Source: RGIG1902 sp034926865
Lineage (GTDB): Bacteria; Bacillota; Clostridia; Oscillospirales; Butyricicoccaceae
Length of the DNA stretch: 64,000 nucleotides
NCBI GenBank assembly: GCA_034926865.1
Contig: JAYFQP010000003.1
Location: forward strand, 163,857-227,856
Reading direction: 5' to 3'
The notes under the pieces were generated by a model that had not been told where the DNA came from, searched no databases, and was given only the letters and a program-made list of their open reading frames with translations. This document shows, one piece after another, positions 49,566-57,112 of this stretch (position 1 is the first letter of the stretch; every line of letters starts with the position of its first letter). A program made the translations under genes and the position numbers.

Positions 49566-51140
49566 TTACTGAGCCCAGTAAACGTCCTCGAACCTCATAC
49601 CGCCCGAGGCGCTTACCTTAAATCCCTCAAGGCTACTGCTGGTTGCCCTTGTCACAACCGACTGGTAAAGCGGGACAAAGGGAGCCCAATCGTTGAGATA
49701 TTCCGTGACCTTTGTAAAGGTCTCGCCTCTTTGTTTTACATCTATCTGAGTTTTGCCCAGATTTATCATGGAATCCACATAGTCGTCTTTGATCCTTGAA
49801 AGATTAGCCGCATTTATAGCGTCGGAATGGTAAAGCCCCTGCAGGTATGTGCACATTGTGCTGGAAGTATACCCGATTATTGAACTCTCATAATTGCCAG
49901 ACATGATAGCCGTCAGCTGTGTGGCGTAATCCATATTTTCTATCTCCATGGTTATGCCGATCTCCTGAAGATTTGCCTGGATGACTTCGGCTGCTCTTCT
50001 GGCTGTATCATTGGATACTATACAGGAAAATACGACTGTTGTGGGATCTACTCCAGAAGCGGCAAGATATTCCTTCGCCTTCGCAATATCGTAATCCTGA
50101 GCATTTGTGTTTGACGCACCTTCAAACATCATCGGTGTCTGAGAGATAGTCTTGGTGCCTTGTCCGTTGCAGGCAACGGTTATAACGGAATCTCTGTCAA
50201 CAGCTGCGTTGAGCGCCCTGCGGAAGTCCTTGTTATTGAAGGGAGCAACCTCGCTGTTCATCGCCATGAAATTGACCCTTGTCCCGTCTGTGTTATAGAC
50301 TGTGATATCCTGGTTTTCGTTCATCCTTGAGATATCGTTTGATTCGACCTCGATAATGACATCTACCTCACCAGCCTCCAAAGCAATTGTTCTGGATGAT
50401 CCTTCGGGAATTACTCTCCATGTCATATTCTTGATTCTGGCTCTGTGCTCCTTATCAAAATACTGGTCAAAAGCCTCAAACTCAATCTTATCGCCCAGTG
50501 TCTGAGCAACGAACTTATATGGGCCTGAGCCAATAGGATTTGATCCAAAATCGTGGCCGCTGTCGATCAGCGCCTTGGGAACAATCTTTATGCTGGCCAG
50601 GTTATTCAGCGTCAAAGCATAAGGCCCGGCTGTAGTAACCTTTATCGTATATTCGTCTACGATATCAATGGCCGTCCAGAATGAGGTATAATCCTTTGTC
50701 GTTGTGAATGTCTTTGCCCACTCCATTGAGGCCTTGACATCCTCAGCCGTCATATGGCTGCCGTCGTGGAAAGTGATGTTATCATAGATCTTAAAGATCC
50801 ACTCGGTATCGCTTACACTTTCGTAGCTCTCGCAAAGATCGGGAACAGGCTCCAAAGTATCGATATCTGTCTTGAAAAGCTGATTGAAGGTCAGCGTATT
50901 CATATACCCTGCCGTTACTGCCTTGTGATCAAAGGGATGGAGCGTAGGCGGCTCGCTTTCCATAGCGATAACGATAGAATCCTTAACCGGCGTCTCTGTT
51001 TCGGTTTTGACCGCATCGTCTTTCTTTCCCTCAGATGCTTCTGCCGAAGAACAGCCCGAGAAGAACATAGAGATAACGATGGCCAGAACAACAAAACATG
51101 CAAAACCCTTGGCAATACTGCCCTTAAAAACTTTTTCCAT
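49566..51140 (-). CDS. Oligopeptide-binding lipoprotein, SBP family 5 (copy 1, Leu T-box)
   Basis: A 524-residue extracellular lipoprotein for an ABC peptide importer: signal and lipobox FFSGC, then SBP_bac_5 marks DSIVIAMESEPPTLHPFDHKAVTAG, NQLFKTDIDTLEPVPDLCESYE, FHDGSHMTAEDVKASMEW and PIGSGPYKF. The ligand cannot be read from sequence. Expression depends on a T-box with a leucine specifier directly upstream. Copies 2 and 3 are clear paralogues over the full length. No oppBCDF-type permease or ATPase gene lies in the window. GAGGTG is eight bases before the ATG. Confidence 0.92.
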   Translation of the reverse strand: MEKVFKGSIAKGFACFVVLAIVISMFFSGCSSAEASEGKKDDAVKTETETPVKDSIVIAMESEPPTLHPFDHKAVTAGYMNTLTFNQLFKTDIDTLEPVPDLCESYESVSDTEWIFKIYDNITFHDGSHMTAEDVKASMEWAKTFTTTKDYTSFWTAIDIVDEYTIKVTTAGPYALTLNNLASIKIVPKALIDSGHDFGSNPIGSGPYKFVAQTLGDKIEFEAFDQYFDKEHRARIKNMTWRVIPEGSSRTIALEAGEVDVIIEVESNDISRMNENQDITVYNTDGTRVNFMAMNSEVAPFNNKDFRRALNAAVDRDSVITVACNGQGTKTISQTPMMFEGASNTNAQDYDIAKAKEYLAASGVDPTTVVFSCIVSNDTARRAAEVIQANLQEIGITMEIENMDYATQLTAIMSGNYESSIIGYTSSTMCTYLQGLYHSDAINAANLSRIKDDYVDSMINLGKTQIDVKQRGETFTKVTEYLNDWAPFVPLYQSVVTRATSSSLEGFKVSASGGMRFEDVYWAQ

Positions 51141-51221
51141 TTTTTCTTCACCTCATGAAAAATATGTTGGAAGTCACATGTTTTGCATTTGTGAAAATGT
51201 CAGGATACTTTGAAGTGAAAC

Positions 51222-51475
51222 AAAAAAGCGCTTTCACCCGTAAAAGGATGAAAGCGCTTATGCGCAATCATAACCACCTGATACGACATTCAAACAAATG
51301 CGTTCCCTTTAACGGTGGAATACCGGCGACGCCTACTAGGAAAAACTTTTCAGGCCGCAACTCAAGAGTGAGTTTCGGCTTTCTTCTACTAATACCGGGA
51401 TCACACCATCCCCGGCTCTCTGAAATATTCGAAAGAAGCCTACTTTCTCTGTCACTGTTATTGTATTAACTTCGT
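51222..51475 (-). promoter_or_regulatory. T-box riboswitch, leucine specifier (CUC)
   Basis: All T-box parts are visible on the minus strand: the AGTA loop-E strand, distal Stem I (AGAGAGCCGG, TGGTGTGA), the specifier context GAA-A-CTC with CTC at 51370-51372, the CACTCTTGAGT element, the UGGU bulge (51273-51276), and the terminator at 51226-51259. The antiterminator would pair AGG with CCT, and GCGC with GCGC of the terminator's first arm. UGGU fits a tRNA with A73, as tRNA-Leu has. Uncharged tRNA-Leu should permit read-through into copy 1. Confidence 0.88.
51226..51259 (-). terminator. T-box terminator, copy 1
   Basis: AAGCGCTTTCA and TGAAAGCGCTT form a perfect 11-pair stem, with further G-C pairs next to the loop and six T after it on the minus strand. 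Confidence 0.9.
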
Positions 51476-51481
51476 GTTTCT

Positions 51482-51510
51482 ATTAAAACATAGATAATTT
51501 CTATTGTCAA
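51482..51510 (-). promoter_or_regulatory. Promoter of T-box/binding protein copy 1
   Basis: TTGACA (51505-51510) and TTTAAT (51482-51487) on the minus strand, 17 bases apart. It begins only 19 bases after the stop of copy 2, with no terminator between them. Confidence 0.8.
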
Positions 51511-51528
51511 GAACTTTTTTCAAAAATA

Positions 51529-53094
51529 TTATTCTTGCCAGTAAACATCTTCAAAATGCATAGCTCCTGCGGCGCTGACTTCAAAACCTCCCAGGCCGCT
51601 GTTATATGCTCTGATAACGGTGCTCTGGTAAAGCGGAATATAGATGGTTTGGCTATTGATATAGTCGGTAAGCGCCTTAAACGTCTCGCCTCTCTGGGCG
51701 ATATCACTCTGTGTTTTTCCCAGCTCGATAAGCTCGTCAATATGGCTGTCGTTTATTCTGGCCATGTTTGCGGCGTTGATGGAATCGGAGTGGAAAATCC
51801 CGTAAAGGAAGTTATACATCGTTCCGGAGGTGTATCCGGAAACGGCCATCTCATAATTGCCGGCAAAAACCTGGTTAAGGTAAGTGGCATAATCTAAAGA
51901 TTCAATGGACAGCTCCATGCCTATATCAAGCAGCGATGCCTGAATAACCTCAGCCGCACGTCTTGCGGTATCATTGAAAACGTAGCATGTGAAAGATATT
52001 GACGTGCCCTCTAAGCCGGACTGCTTCATATAAGATTTTGCAAGCTCAAGATCATAGCCGTCACATCCCGTTTCGGAAGCGCCCTCAAACACCATCGGAG
52101 TCTGAGAAATAGCTGCCTTGCCCTCGCCGTTGAGCGCCACCTCCACAACAGCCTCTTTATCGATGGCTGCGTTGATGGCTTTACGGATATAGATATTGTT
52201 AAAAGGCTCTTTTTCAGTGTTGACTGTAAGAAAATTGACCCTCGTACCGCCTTTTTTCATAACCGTTATGCTGTCATCAGACTCCATTCTGGTAATGTCA
52301 TTGGCGTCTGGCTCGATAATGACGTCGATTTCCCCGGCTTCAAGAGCAATAGTCCTTGATGTGCCCTCAGGTATAATTCGCCATATCATATTCTTGATCT
52401 TCGGCATATGCTCGGTATCAAAATACTGGTCAAAAGCCTCAAACTCAATCTTGTCTCCGAGAGTATAGCTCTTGAAGGCATATGGGCCTGATCCGATAGG
52501 ATCTGTTCCAAAGTCATGGCCTTCGTCTATAAGCGCCTTAGGGATTATCTTAATGCTTGACAGATTGTTGAGTGTCAGAGCATAAGGCTTGCCTGTGTCG
52601 ATCTCTATGGTGTAATTATCTTTAACCTCGATGTTTGTCCAGAAAGAGGTATAGTCGGCTGTTGTGGTAAAAGTCTTTGCATATTCCATGGAAGCCTTAA
52701 CATCATCGGCAGTCATCTCCATGCCGTTATGGTATTTTACGCCTTCCTTGATTTTGAATGTCCAGAGTGTCTCGCTGAGCTGTTCATAGCTTTCACAGAG
52801 ATCAGGGATAGGCTGAAGAGTATCAGTATCAAGTTTAAAAAGGCAATTATAAGTCAGGTTGTTCATATACCCGGCAGTAACCGCCTTATGGTCAAATGGA
52901 TGGAGCGTTGGAGGCTCGCTCTCTATAGCAATCGTTATCGTGTCCTTAAGCGGGGTTGTTTGTTCATTTGCAGATGCCTCTGTGCCGGGCTTTCCTTCAA
53001 TTGCCGCAGCATCTCCGCTACAGCCAGTAAAAGCGCCGACCGCCATAAGGCATCCCAAAATCAAGCAAATAAGCGTCATGGTTTTCTTTTTCAT
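51529..53094 (-). CDS. Oligopeptide-binding lipoprotein, SBP family 5 (copy 2, Val T-box)
   Basis: A 521-residue lipoprotein paralogous to copies 1 and 3: lipobox AFTGC, DTITIAIESEPPTLHPFDHKAVTAG, YNCLFKLDTDTLQPIPDLCESYEQL, YHNGMEMTADDVKASMEYAKTF and DPIGSGPYAF. It differs from the others in the binding-lobe stretch around YNFLYGIFHSDSINAANMARIND. Its T-box reads valine. The ATG at 53094 has GAGGTG six bases upstream; the frame to 53184 runs into the leader. No terminator separates its stop from the copy 1 promoter, so its transcript may feed into the leucine T-box. Confidence 0.92.
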   Translation of the reverse strand: MKKKTMTLICLILGCLMAVGAFTGCSGDAAAIEGKPGTEASANEQTTPLKDTITIAIESEPPTLHPFDHKAVTAGYMNNLTYNCLFKLDTDTLQPIPDLCESYEQLSETLWTFKIKEGVKYHNGMEMTADDVKASMEYAKTFTTTADYTSFWTNIEVKDNYTIEIDTGKPYALTLNNLSSIKIIPKALIDEGHDFGTDPIGSGPYAFKSYTLGDKIEFEAFDQYFDTEHMPKIKNMIWRIIPEGTSRTIALEAGEIDVIIEPDANDITRMESDDSITVMKKGGTRVNFLTVNTEKEPFNNIYIRKAINAAIDKEAVVEVALNGEGKAAISQTPMVFEGASETGCDGYDLELAKSYMKQSGLEGTSISFTCYVFNDTARRAAEVIQASLLDIGMELSIESLDYATYLNQVFAGNYEMAVSGYTSGTMYNFLYGIFHSDSINAANMARINDSHIDELIELGKTQSDIAQRGETFKALTDYINSQTIYIPLYQSTVIRAYNSGLGGFEVSAAGAMHFEDVYWQE

Positions 53095-53182
53095 TTTTGC
53101 CACCTCATAAAGATTATTTTGGGTCAAACAGCAGTTATGGCATTTGATCAGAAATAAGTTTATGGGTGGAGGGGGAGAAAAC

Positions 53183-53434
53183 AAAAAAAGCCTTCACCCG
53201 TAAAAGGATGAAAGCTAAAAAAGCATTCACGACCACCTTATACGACATTCCTACAAATGCGTCCCCTTTAACGTGGGGAATCCGTCGATACCTACTCGGC
53301 CAAAAGGCCTTTCAATCCGCGACTCGGGAGTGACATTCGGCATTTCTACTTATATCGGCTCTCACCATACACCGACTCTCTGTGATGTTCAAAACTGCCT
53401 ACTAATCTCCGTCAACGTCTTTGCTGTTCAATTT
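53183..53434 (-). promoter_or_regulatory. T-box riboswitch, valine specifier (GUC)
   Basis: Same architecture as the other two. Specifier context GAA-T-GTC with GTC at 53332-53334; distal Stem I has AGAGAGTCGG and TGGTGAGA; the UGGU bulge is at 53232-53235. The antiterminator would pair AAGG with CCTT and GCT with AGC, using the first arm of the terminator at 53189-53216. UGGU fits A73 of tRNA-Val. Shortage of valine should switch on copy 2. Confidence 0.87.
53189..53216 (-). terminator. T-box terminator, copy 2
   Basis: AGCTTTCATCC pairs with GGGTGAAGGCT (two G-T pairs) and is followed by seven T on the minus strand. Confidence 0.88.
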
Positions 53435-53440
53435 GGTTAT

Positions 53441-53470
53441 ATTTTAACCACAAGTATTTTCGTTTGTCAA
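53441..53470 (-). promoter_or_regulatory. Promoter of T-box/binding protein copy 2
   Basis: TTGACA (53465-53470) and TAAAAT (53441-53446) on the minus strand, 18 bases apart. Confidence 0.8.
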
Positions 53471-53486
53471 GAACTTTTTTAATTTT

Positions 53487-53518
53487 TTTTGCCTCCCCCG
53501 AAACAAGGGGAGGCAAAA
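53487..53518 (-). terminator. Terminator of binding protein copy 3
   Basis: GCCTCCCC and GGGGAGGC (53491-53514) form a stem with eight T on the minus strand, 18 bases after the stop of copy 3. Confidence 0.9.
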
Positions 53519-53531
53519 CATAGAAAGTTAA

Positions 53532-55094
53532 CTAATCTGCCCAGTAAAGATCTTCAAACCGTACCGAACCGGATGCCCCAACAACTACGCCCTTTAAATC
53601 GGCGTTATAAGCCCTTGTCACAACGGATTCATAAAGGGGGGCAAAGGGAGTAAGCTCGTTAAGATATGCCGTTACCTGCTCATAAGTGGCCTTGGAATCA
53701 TCTAAATTAGTCTGGGTCTTTGCGAGATTTATCAGCTCATCTACCTTAGCATCCTGAACTCTTGGCATATTCGCCGCGTTGATAGCAGATGAATGGAAAA
53801 CACCCATCAGATACCGTGCAAGGCTTGTTGAGGTATAGCCGGATACAGCTGCGGTGTAACCGCCGCCCATTACCGCATTAAGGTATGCAGCATAGTCCAT
53901 GCTCTCGATGCTCATCTGGATACCCAGCTCCTGCAAACAGGCCTGGATGACCTCCGCGGCCCTTCTGGCAGTATCTGTTGAGACTATACAGCTGAAAGAT
54001 ACTGTTGTTGGGTCTATGCCGGAAAGCTTAAGGTATTCCTTGGCCTTTTCGACATCATACTTCTGCGTATTGTCCATAGACGTCCCCTCAAATGCTGTGG
54101 GACACATGGAATAAGCAGCTTTGCCCTGACCATTGAGGGCTACCGTAAGAACAGCTTCCTTATCGATGGCTGCATTTACAGCCTTGCGGAAATACTGGTT
54201 GTCAAACGGCGGCACCTCGTTGTTCACTGTCAGGAAGTTGACTCTTGTTCCGGAAACAGTCTGAACCTCGACGGTGTCCATAGACTCAAGGCGCTCAAGA
54301 TCATTGGTTTCTACTTCGACTATAAAATCAGCCTCTCCGGCCTCAAGCGCTATTGTTCTTGAAGACCCTTCAGGGACGATGCGCCATGTCAAATACTTGA
54401 TTTTCGGAGCATGCGCAGTATCGAAATATTGGTCAAAAGCCTCAAACTCGATTTTGTCACCCAGTGTCTGAGATACGAACTTATAAGGGCCAGAGCCTAC
54501 GGGGTCTGCGCCAAAATCATGGCCGCTGTCGATCAGGGCCTTAGGCACTATCTTGATGCTGGAAAGGTCAAGAAGAGTAAGGGCATAAGGGCCGTTTGTC
54601 GTAACCTTCACGGTATATTCATCAACTACCTCCAGCGCGCTCCAGAAAGAGGTATAATCCTTTGTGGTGGAAAAGGTCTTCGCCCACTCCATGGAAGCCA
54701 CAACGTCCTCAGCCGTCATATGACTGCCGTCATGGAAGGTCACGTTGTCGTAGATGGTGAATTGCCATGTGGTGTCGTCAAGCTGCTCGTAGCTCTTGCA
54801 AAGATCCGGCACGGGCTCAAGAGTCTCGGGATCGGTCTTAAAAAGCTGATTGAAGGTCAGAGTATTCATATAGCCTGCAGTCACGGCCTTGTGGTCAAAG
54901 GGATGCAGCGTAGGAGGCTCACTCTCCATAACCACTACAAGGGTATCTTTGGTCTTTTGTGTGGTTTGTTCCGTCTGATTGGTTTCATTCTTCGTGCCGT
55001 CATCCGCTTTTACAGCGCCGCAGCCCGTAAAGGCAGAAAATGCAAATCCGGCGGCAAGCGTCAGGGCCATGAGTTTCTTCGATGTTTTGTTCAT
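53532..55094 (-). CDS. Oligopeptide-binding lipoprotein, SBP family 5 (copy 3, Ile T-box)
   Basis: A 520-residue lipoprotein, close to copy 1 through much of its length: lipobox AFTGC, DTLVVVMESEPPTLHPFDHKAVTAG, NQLFKTDPETLEPVPDLCKSYEQL, FHDGSHMTAEDVVASMEWAKTF. Its T-box reads isoleucine. The ATG at 55094 lies seven bases after GAGGTG; the ATG at 55100 would touch that site. It ends at its own strong terminator. As with the other copies the permease partner must be encoded elsewhere. Confidence 0.92.
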   Translation of the reverse strand: MNKTSKKLMALTLAAGFAFSAFTGCGAVKADDGTKNETNQTEQTTQKTKDTLVVVMESEPPTLHPFDHKAVTAGYMNTLTFNQLFKTDPETLEPVPDLCKSYEQLDDTTWQFTIYDNVTFHDGSHMTAEDVVASMEWAKTFSTTKDYTSFWSALEVVDEYTVKVTTNGPYALTLLDLSSIKIVPKALIDSGHDFGADPVGSGPYKFVSQTLGDKIEFEAFDQYFDTAHAPKIKYLTWRIVPEGSSRTIALEAGEADFIVEVETNDLERLESMDTVEVQTVSGTRVNFLTVNNEVPPFDNQYFRKAVNAAIDKEAVLTVALNGQGKAAYSMCPTAFEGTSMDNTQKYDVEKAKEYLKLSGIDPTTVSFSCIVSTDTARRAAEVIQACLQELGIQMSIESMDYAAYLNAVMGGGYTAAVSGYTSTSLARYLMGVFHSSAINAANMPRVQDAKVDELINLAKTQTNLDDSKATYEQVTAYLNELTPFAPLYESVVTRAYNADLKGVVVGASGSVRFEDLYWAD

Positions 55095-55144
55095 TGTCAT
55101 TCACCTCATAAAAGATTACATTCCGGGAATGTCTCAGGATGAAC

Positions 55145-55390
55145 AAAAAAAAGCCTTCACCCGTAAAAGGATGAAGGCTAAAAAAGCATTCACAACCACC
55201 TGTTACGACATTCCAACAAATGCGTTCCTTTTAACGGAGGAAAACCGTCGGCGCCTACTTTAAAATCTTCGGGCCGCAACTCAAGAGTGATCTTCAATAC
55301 TATTTACTCATATCAGGCTCACACCATCCCTGACTCGCTGGGAGTTTCAACAATATCTACTTTCTCTGTCAACGTTTTTCGTATTAACTT
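55145..55390 (-). promoter_or_regulatory. T-box riboswitch, isoleucine specifier (AUC)
   Basis: The specifier context is GAA-G-ATC, with ATC at 55289-55291. Distal Stem I shows GCGAGTCAGG and TGGTGTGA; the CACTCTTGAGT element and the UGGU bulge (55195-55198) follow. The antiterminator would use AGG/CCT and GCT/AGC, excluding the terminator at 55152-55179. UGGU fits A73 of tRNA-Ile. Shortage of isoleucine should switch on copy 3. Confidence 0.88.
55152..55179 (-). terminator. T-box terminator, copy 3
   Basis: AGCCTTCATCC pairs with GGGTGAAGGCT over 11 positions (one A/G mismatch-free except a G-T pair) with eight T after it on the minus strand. Confidence 0.9.
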
Positions 55391-55396
55391 GAATAC

Positions 55397-55425
55397 ATTA
55401 AAGCATAACTTCTTTTTCTTGTCAA
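55397..55425 (-). promoter_or_regulatory. Promoter of T-box/binding protein copy 3
   Basis: TTGACA (55420-55425) and TTTAAT (55397-55402) on the minus strand, 17 bases apart. Confidence 0.8.
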
Positions 55426-55483
55426 CACTTTTTTTTATTTTTTTTTGTGATAAAATATTCATATACCGCTAATCAAAAAGAGG

Positions 55484-56551
55484 GTGACACGCATAGGGGA
55501 ACATCAAAATTATATATGGCAAAAACTAAAAAGCGCCTCCCTCCCAATAGTAATTTATGGCATGGGAAACGGATGTGACAAAGTTCTGAAAGCCTGTAAA
55601 ACACATCACATTTCAGTATCAGGCATTTTTGCAAGCGATGATTTCGTAAGGGCCCAGCGCTTCCATGATTTTACTGTTAAAACTTATAACGAGCTGCTTT
55701 CAGAGCTTGGGGATTTCATAATTATTATAGCTTTTTCTGCCTTTTCACCCGCTCTGCTTGAACGCATAAAAAGCCTTTGCTTACGTCACGAGGTATACGC
55801 CCCGGATTTTTCTGTTTTCTCGGATGAATATCCCACTCCGTCATTCATGGATGAAAACAATTTGGCTATCTCAAGGGCATATTCGCTTTTATCTGATGAC
55901 CGTTCAAGGCAGATTTTTTCTATTCTTATGAAATATAAGCTTACGGGTAAGGCATCGCTGCTCTTTCTCTGCCATGATGACGCCGAGGCTCCGTTCAGCT
56001 CATTTATGAAGCTTACCGAAAACGAACGCTATATGGATCTCGGAGCATACAAAGGCGATACTATCGACAGCTTTCTTCGTATGACAAAGGGGAGCTTTAA
56101 TGTTATTCATGCCTTTGAGCCTGATCCTAAAAACTATGCCGGCCTTAAAAAATACTCAGAAGAGCTTGAGTATAAAAATGTTTTTATTCATGAGTGCGCA
56201 GTATCCGATCATTCGGGCAAAACATGCTTCCAGGGCCTTGGAGGTCGCGCCTCCCATATGTCCAGCGAAGGATACCCGGTTTCATGCCTGAGGCTTGACG
56301 ATATGCCTGAGCTTAACCCCACTTTTATCAAAATGGACGTCGAAGGTGCCGAAGCGAAAGCACTTTTGGGCGCCACCCAAACAATAGCCAGATACCGCCC
56401 TAAGATGCAGATAAGCCTCTATCACAATATAGGCGATTTTTTCTCTCTGCCTCTTCTTATAAATGATATCTACGGCGGATATAAATACCGCATACGTATG
56501 AACCCCTATATCCCGGCATGGGACGTCATGCTTTATGTTACGGAGGAATAA
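55484..56551 (+). CDS. FkbM family methyltransferase
   Basis: A 355-residue protein. The first 130 residues look like a nucleotide-binding-type module (LPIVIYGMGNGCDKVLKAC); residues 165-350 are an FkbM SAM methyltransferase with ERYMDLGAYKGDTIDSFL (SAM loop), VIHAFEPDPKNYAGLKKY, VSCLRLDDMPELNPTFIKMDVEGAEAKALLG and PKMQISLYHN. Such enzymes O-methylate sugars or other small acceptors. The start is unclear: the GTG at 55484 touches the GAGG site, while an ATA at 55493 lies at ideal distance from it. A GNAT gene follows after two bases. Confidence 0.8.
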   Translation: MTRIGEHQNYIWQKLKSASLPIVIYGMGNGCDKVLKACKTHHISVSGIFASDDFVRAQRFHDFTVKTYNELLSELGDFIIIIAFSAFSPALLERIKSLCLRHEVYAPDFSVFSDEYPTPSFMDENNLAISRAYSLLSDDRSRQIFSILMKYKLTGKASLLFLCHDDAEAPFSSFMKLTENERYMDLGAYKGDTIDSFLRMTKGSFNVIHAFEPDPKNYAGLKKYSEELEYKNVFIHECAVSDHSGKTCFQGLGGRASHMSSEGYPVSCLRLDDMPELNPTFIKMDVEGAEAKALLGATQTIARYRPKMQISLYHNIGDFFSLPLLINDIYGGYKYRIRMNPYIPAWDVMLYVTEE

Positions 56552-56553
56552 AT

Positions 56554-56994
56554 ATGAACTGGACAATCAAAGCATTCAAAAACCTTGAACTTTCTGAGCT
56601 TTACGGCCTTTTGCGGCTCAGATGTGAAATCTTTATTGTTGAGCAAGTCGCCTATCAGGATATAGACAATCTGGACATGCAGGCTTACCATATGTTTGCA
56701 AAGGATGAAACCGGCGAAATCATCGCATATCTCCGCATATTCCCTAGCGGCATAGTATATGACGAGGCCGCTATAGGCAGAGTTTGTGTAAGCTCGAAGT
56801 ACCGGGGACGCGGCATTGCATCCGAAATGCTTGACCAAGCTCTTGGATTTATCGAAAACACCCTCAAAGAAAAAGCTGTTCACATCTCGGCTCAGCGCTA
56901 CCTTACAGACTTTTATAAGAGCAAGGGCTTTGTTCCAATCGGCGAAGGCTATCTTGAGGATGGCATACCGCATATCTCGATGCTGAGGAAATAA
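56554..56994 (+). CDS. ElaA-like GNAT acetyltransferase
   Basis: A 146-residue GNAT of the ElaA group: LRLRCEIFIVEQVAYQDIDNLDMQAYHMFA, the acetyl-CoA loop IGRVCVSSKYRGRGIASEML, and the end FYKSKGFVPIGEGYLEDGIPHISML. The substrate is unknown. GGAGG lies seven bases before the ATG at 56554, overlapping the end of the FkbM gene, so the two are co-transcribed. Confidence 0.87.
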   Translation: MNWTIKAFKNLELSELYGLLRLRCEIFIVEQVAYQDIDNLDMQAYHMFAKDETGEIIAYLRIFPSGIVYDEAAIGRVCVSSKYRGRGIASEMLDQALGFIENTLKEKAVHISAQRYLTDFYKSKGFVPIGEGYLEDGIPHISMLRK

Positions 56995-57039
56995 ACAGGA
57001 CGCATAATTATGCATTTTTCACTTTAAATCTTTTAACAA

Positions 57040-57072
57040 GGGCTGCGGCAAACATATATGTTGCCGCAGCCC
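57040..57072 (+). terminator. Bidirectional terminator
   Basis: GGGCTGCGGCAA and TTGCCGCAGCCC form a perfect 12-pair stem between the GNAT gene and the convergent etfA. The T-run on the plus strand is short. Confidence 0.75.
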
Positions 57073-57112
57073 CCTTTACTATTTATATCACTAACCCGCT
57101 CTGCCAAAGCTC

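Noticed and set aside
51370..55291. Other specifier registers (ACU/UGU/GAU or AAC/AUG/AGA)
   Set aside because: Only the register GAA-N-codon gives codons whose tRNAs all have A73, as the UGGU bulges require, and it matches the known context of characterised T-boxes such as tyrS.
51141..55483. Three similar blocks of about 250 bases that could be taken for a repeat family or CRISPR-like array
   Set aside because: They are diverged copies of one T-box leader, each in the same place before a paralogous gene, and contain no short regular repeats.
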